Part shown: in pieces, positions 61,879 through 64,000 of the stretch
Layout: the number at the start of each line of letters is the position of its first letter
How positions within the stretch are numbered: position 1 is the stretch's first letter
The notes under the pieces: generated by a model
What the model was told of the DNA's origin: nothing
Databases searched by the model: none
The model's input: the letters and a program-made list of their open reading frames with translations, nothing else
Position numbers and translations under genes: made by a program
NCBI GenBank assembly: GCA_031277395.1
Contig: JAITML010000018.1
Location: 1 to 64,000, forward strand
Direction of reading: 5' to 3'
Length of the DNA: 64,000 bases
Origin: Methylobacillus sp.
GTDB lineage: Bacteria > Pseudomonadota > Gammaproteobacteria > Burkholderiales > Methylophilaceae

Positions 61879-62265
61879 ATGAACAAGTATATTCCCGTTT
61901 TGGCGCGGTTGCTGCTCGCACAATTGTTTATTGTGGTCACCGTGATCCAGCTCATGCAGTTCACAAACAATCCTGACGGTTACGAAGCTTTCCGCGCGTT
62001 TCTCGGCGCGCACGGGCTGGTCGGCATTTTCGCGCCTCTCATCATTTTGGTGCAGTCGGTGGGCGGGCATGCGCTGCTGCTGGGTTTCAAGACGCGCGTG
62101 TTCGCGTTTTTGATGGCGGCTTATACCTTGTTCGTTGCATTTGTGCTGCGTTTCGACGAGCCGATGATATTCCTGCAATACCTCGCCATTACAGGCGGCC
62201 TGATTGCGCTGGCCGCAACGGCGCCTACGGCTTGCAGTCTGGATAATCTGCTGAAAAAGAAGTAA
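61879..62265 (+). CDS. DoxX family membrane protein
   Basis: A 128-residue four-helix membrane protein of the DoxX/YphA type: NKYIPVLARLLLAQLFIVVT, FLGAHGLVGIFAPLIILVQS, GGHALLLGFKTRVFAFLMAA and FLQYLAITGGLIALAATAP. The frame is open from 61792, but ATG 61879 gives the family start. DoxX proteins are linked to quinone or thiosulfate oxidation in some organisms; the role here is not known. Confidence 0.85.
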   Translation: MNKYIPVLARLLLAQLFIVVTVIQLMQFTNNPDGYEAFRAFLGAHGLVGIFAPLIILVQSVGGHALLLGFKTRVFAFLMAAYTLFVAFVLRFDEPMIFLQYLAITGGLIALAATAPTACSLDNLLKKK

Positions 62266-62290
62266 TCCGCGCCACGCGGAAAGAGAGAAT

Positions 62291-62914
62291 TCAGCTTCCC
62301 CATTTTTCGACCAGTTGGTGCGTGATGCCCAGCTGGTCGAGTATTTTCGCGACAACAAAATCCACGAGATCATCCACGCTCTTCGGCAGATGATAAAAGC
62401 CGGGATTGGGCGCGAGCATGACCGCGCCCATGCGCGCGAGCTTGAGCATGTTTTCCAGATGAATCGCGGAAAACGGTGTTTCGCGCGGCACCAGAATCAG
62501 CTTGCGGCCTTCCTTGAGCATCACGTCTGCCGCGCGTTCAATGAGGTTGTCGGACAGCCCGTTTGCAATCGCCGCGAGTGTGCCCATGGTGCAGGGGCAG
62601 ACCACCATCGCGTCGGTTGCGCCGGTGCCGGATGCAATCGGCGCGTTCCAGTCTTCCCGCGCGAACACCGATAATTGCTCCGGTCGGCAGCCGGTACGTT
62701 CGACGAAGATGCGATGCGCCTCGGCAGTTTTGGCGGGGAGGGTGAGGTTCATTTCCTGCGCGGCGACGAGTTGCGCGGCTTGGGAATAGATCAGGTAAAC
62801 GCGGCATTCGGCGGCGAGCAGGGTTTCCAGCAGACGCATCGCGTAAGGCATGCCCGAAGCGCCAGTAAGCGCGAGCGTGATGGTCGGCTGCGCGAGCGTG
62901 ATGGTTTTGCTCAT
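62291..62914 (-). CDS. ubiX: Flavin prenyltransferase
   Basis: A 207-residue UbiX that makes prenylated FMN, the cofactor of UbiD decarboxylase in ubiquinone synthesis. Motifs are [60 protein letters not shown] and [20 protein letters not shown]. Its ATG overlaps the ispH stop by 4 bases, so the two are co-expressed. Confidence 0.96.
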   Translation of the reverse strand: MSKTITLAQPTITLALTGASGMPYAMRLLETLLAAECRVYLIYSQAAQLVAAQEMNLTLPAKTAEAHRIFVERTGCRPEQLSVFAREDWNAPIASGTGATDAMVVCPCTMGTLAAIANGLSDNLIERAADVMLKEGRKLILVPRETPFSAIHLENMLKLARMGAVMLAPNPGFYHLPKSVDDLVDFVVAKILDQLGITHQLVEKWGS

Positions 62915-63855
62915 GCGGTGGCCGTCAGATTTTTGGGCAGCGGGAACACCACGTGCTCCGTGATGCCATCAAGCTCGCTCACGTTTTTCGCGCCCAGCGC
63001 CTGCAATTTGGCGATCACTTCCTTGACCAGCACTTCCGGCGCGGAGGCGCCCGCAGTGACGCCGATGCGCGTTTTGCCTTTGATCCAGTCGGGATTCAAA
63101 TGGCTTGCATTGTCCACCATGAAAGCTTCCACGCCATTGTTCTGAGCGACTTCGCGCAGGCGGTTGGAATTGGAACTGTTGGGCGAGCCGACGACGATGA
63201 CCAGATCGCACTGTTTTGCCATAAGCTTGACCGCGTCCTGACGGTTTTGTGTCGCGTAGCAAATGTCGTCGCTCTTGGGTGCCACGATGTCGGGAAAACG
63301 CTGTTTGAGTGCGGCGATCACGCGTGCGGCATCATCCAGCGACAGCGTGGTCTGGGTCACATAGGCCAGCTTGTGCGGGTTTTTGACCTCCAGCCTTTCC
63401 ACATCCTCCGGCGTTTCGACCAGATGCATGCCTTCCCGCGACTGGCCCATCGTGCCTTCCACTTCAGGGTGACCACGATGGCCTATCATGATGATTTCCC
63501 GGTCTTTATCGCGCAACTTGTCAACTTCGACGTGCACCTTGGTGACCAGTGGGCAGGTCGCGTCGAACACGCGCAAACCACGTCGTTCCGCCTCGGCGCG
63601 CACGTCTTTGGATACGCCGTGCGCGCTGAATACGACGGTGCCGCCGGACGGTACTTCGTCCAGTTCTTCAACAAATATCGCACCCTTGTGCTTGAGGCTG
63701 TCCACGACGAACTTGTTATGCACGACTTCATGGCGCACATAGATCGGGGTGCCGAAACGTTCCAGCGCCTGTTCGACGATGATGATGGCGCGATCCACGC
63801 CGGCGCAGAAACCGCGTGGATTGGCGAGCACGATATCTACACGGGGTGTGCTCAT
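62911..63855 (-). CDS. ispH: 4-hydroxy-3-methylbut-2-enyl diphosphate reductase
   Basis: A 314-residue IspH, the last enzyme of the MEP isoprenoid pathway, with a 4Fe-4S cluster. The first ligand is Cys17 in [15 protein letters not shown]. The other ligand regions are [16 protein letters not shown] and [16 protein letters not shown], and [15 protein letters not shown] and [17 protein letters not shown] complete the active site. It is followed by ubiX and preceded on the same strand by a CobD-like gene end. Confidence 0.97.
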   Translation of the reverse strand: MSTPRVDIVLANPRGFCAGVDRAIIIVEQALERFGTPIYVRHEVVHNKFVVDSLKHKGAIFVEELDEVPSGGTVVFSAHGVSKDVRAEAERRGLRVFDATCPLVTKVHVEVDKLRDKDREIIMIGHRGHPEVEGTMGQSREGMHLVETPEDVERLEVKNPHKLAYVTQTTLSLDDAARVIAALKQRFPDIVAPKSDDICYATQNRQDAVKLMAKQCDLVIVVGSPNSSNSNRLREVAQNNGVEAFMVDNASHLNPDWIKGKTRIGVTAGASAPEVLVKEVIAKLQALGAKNVSELDGITEHVVFPLPKNLTATA

Positions 63856-63856
63856 A

Positions 63857-64000
63857 TCAACTTCCCAGCCAATGCGCGAAACTCAGCAGCAACATCAAGC
63901 CCAGCATCACAACCAACACGCGCCAGACCAGCCCGGTTGCGCTTTGCAGATAGTCGGCATCCGGCTCGTCGCCCATGCCGAGTTCGGGGCGGTATTCGGG
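63857..64000 (-). CDS. C-terminus of a membrane protein, probably CobD/CbiB (partial)
   Basis: The last 47 codons of a minus-strand gene that enters from the right edge. After a hydrophilic [20 protein letters not shown] comes a membrane helix ([20 protein letters not shown]) and the stop, 2 bases before the ispH start. The form PxxDYxxSAxGLVWRxL with a final helix recalls the end of adenosylcobinamide-phosphate synthase CobD/CbiB, which would fit the cobalamin genes elsewhere in the window. The evidence is thin. Confidence 0.45.
   Translation of the reverse strand, partial: PEYRPELGMGDEPDADYLQSATGLVWRVLVVMLGLMLLLSFAHWLGS

Overview
The window looks like chromosomal DNA of a betaproteobacterium, probably of the Nitrosomonadales/Gallionellaceae type. 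This rests on gene content and order only (zapB-like gene, zapA, 6S RNA in a row; a Fae-family protein; a B12 salvage set; ZnuD-like and BtuB receptors); no 16S rRNA gene is present. Both ends cut through genes.

Layout. (1) 1-3022: a slipin/NfeD pair on the minus strand and a LemA/GIDE-type pair on the plus strand. (2) 3044-6147: valS and a TusA-family gene. (3) 6317-34330: a cell-surface polysaccharide locus of about 28 kb, all on the plus strand and mostly with overlapping or tightly spaced genes. (4) 34455-35254: a toxin-antitoxin pair with a frameshifted toxin, then tRNA-Phe. (5) 35406-42258: cobT-cobS-cobC converging on a riboswitch-controlled btuB operon. (6) 42360-64000: housekeeping genes (zapA, 6S RNA, EVE protein, ilvA, rpiA, ppx, ppk1, yggX, uppP, exoD, asmA-like, mutY, ubiX, ispH) with an intact Phd/PIN toxin-antitoxin module, a zinc-type TonB receptor, a Fae paralogue and several small lipoproteins and membrane proteins.

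The surface-polysaccharide locus is the most interesting part. It encodes precursor synthesis (ManC, Ugd, UDP-GlcA 4-epimerase, and a WbpA/B/D/E/I-type set for UDP-ManNAc3NAcA), an N-acetyl-sugar amidotransferase, an asparagine-synthase-like protein, glycosyltransferases, a flippase and a short initiating sugar-phosphate transferase. In its middle (16955-22337) lies a cassette that matches, by domain content and adjacency, the Campylobacter jejuni phosphoramidate pathway: a glutamine-kinase-like PEP-synthase homologue, a gamma-glutamyl-CDP-amidate-hydrolase-like class I amidotransferase, a SAM methyltransferase and a CTP-type nucleotidyltransferase. An unknown helical protein, a formyltransferase-like protein and a TagB/TagF-type transferase follow. 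I infer that this strain decorates its glycan with a (methyl) phosphoramidate or a related P-N group. The kinase-like protein carries an extra, apparently degenerate nucleotidyltransferase domain that resembles the separate nucleotidyltransferase of the same cassette.

The locus also shows gene decay. There is an N-terminal stub of an ABC transporter, a chimera of a family 2 glycosyltransferase start with the end of an SGNH-type acyltransferase, and a 26-codon fragment of an RfbF-type cytidylyltransferase. I see no Wzy-type polymerase. All functional statements come from reading the translated sequences and knowledge of the families; no searches were run.
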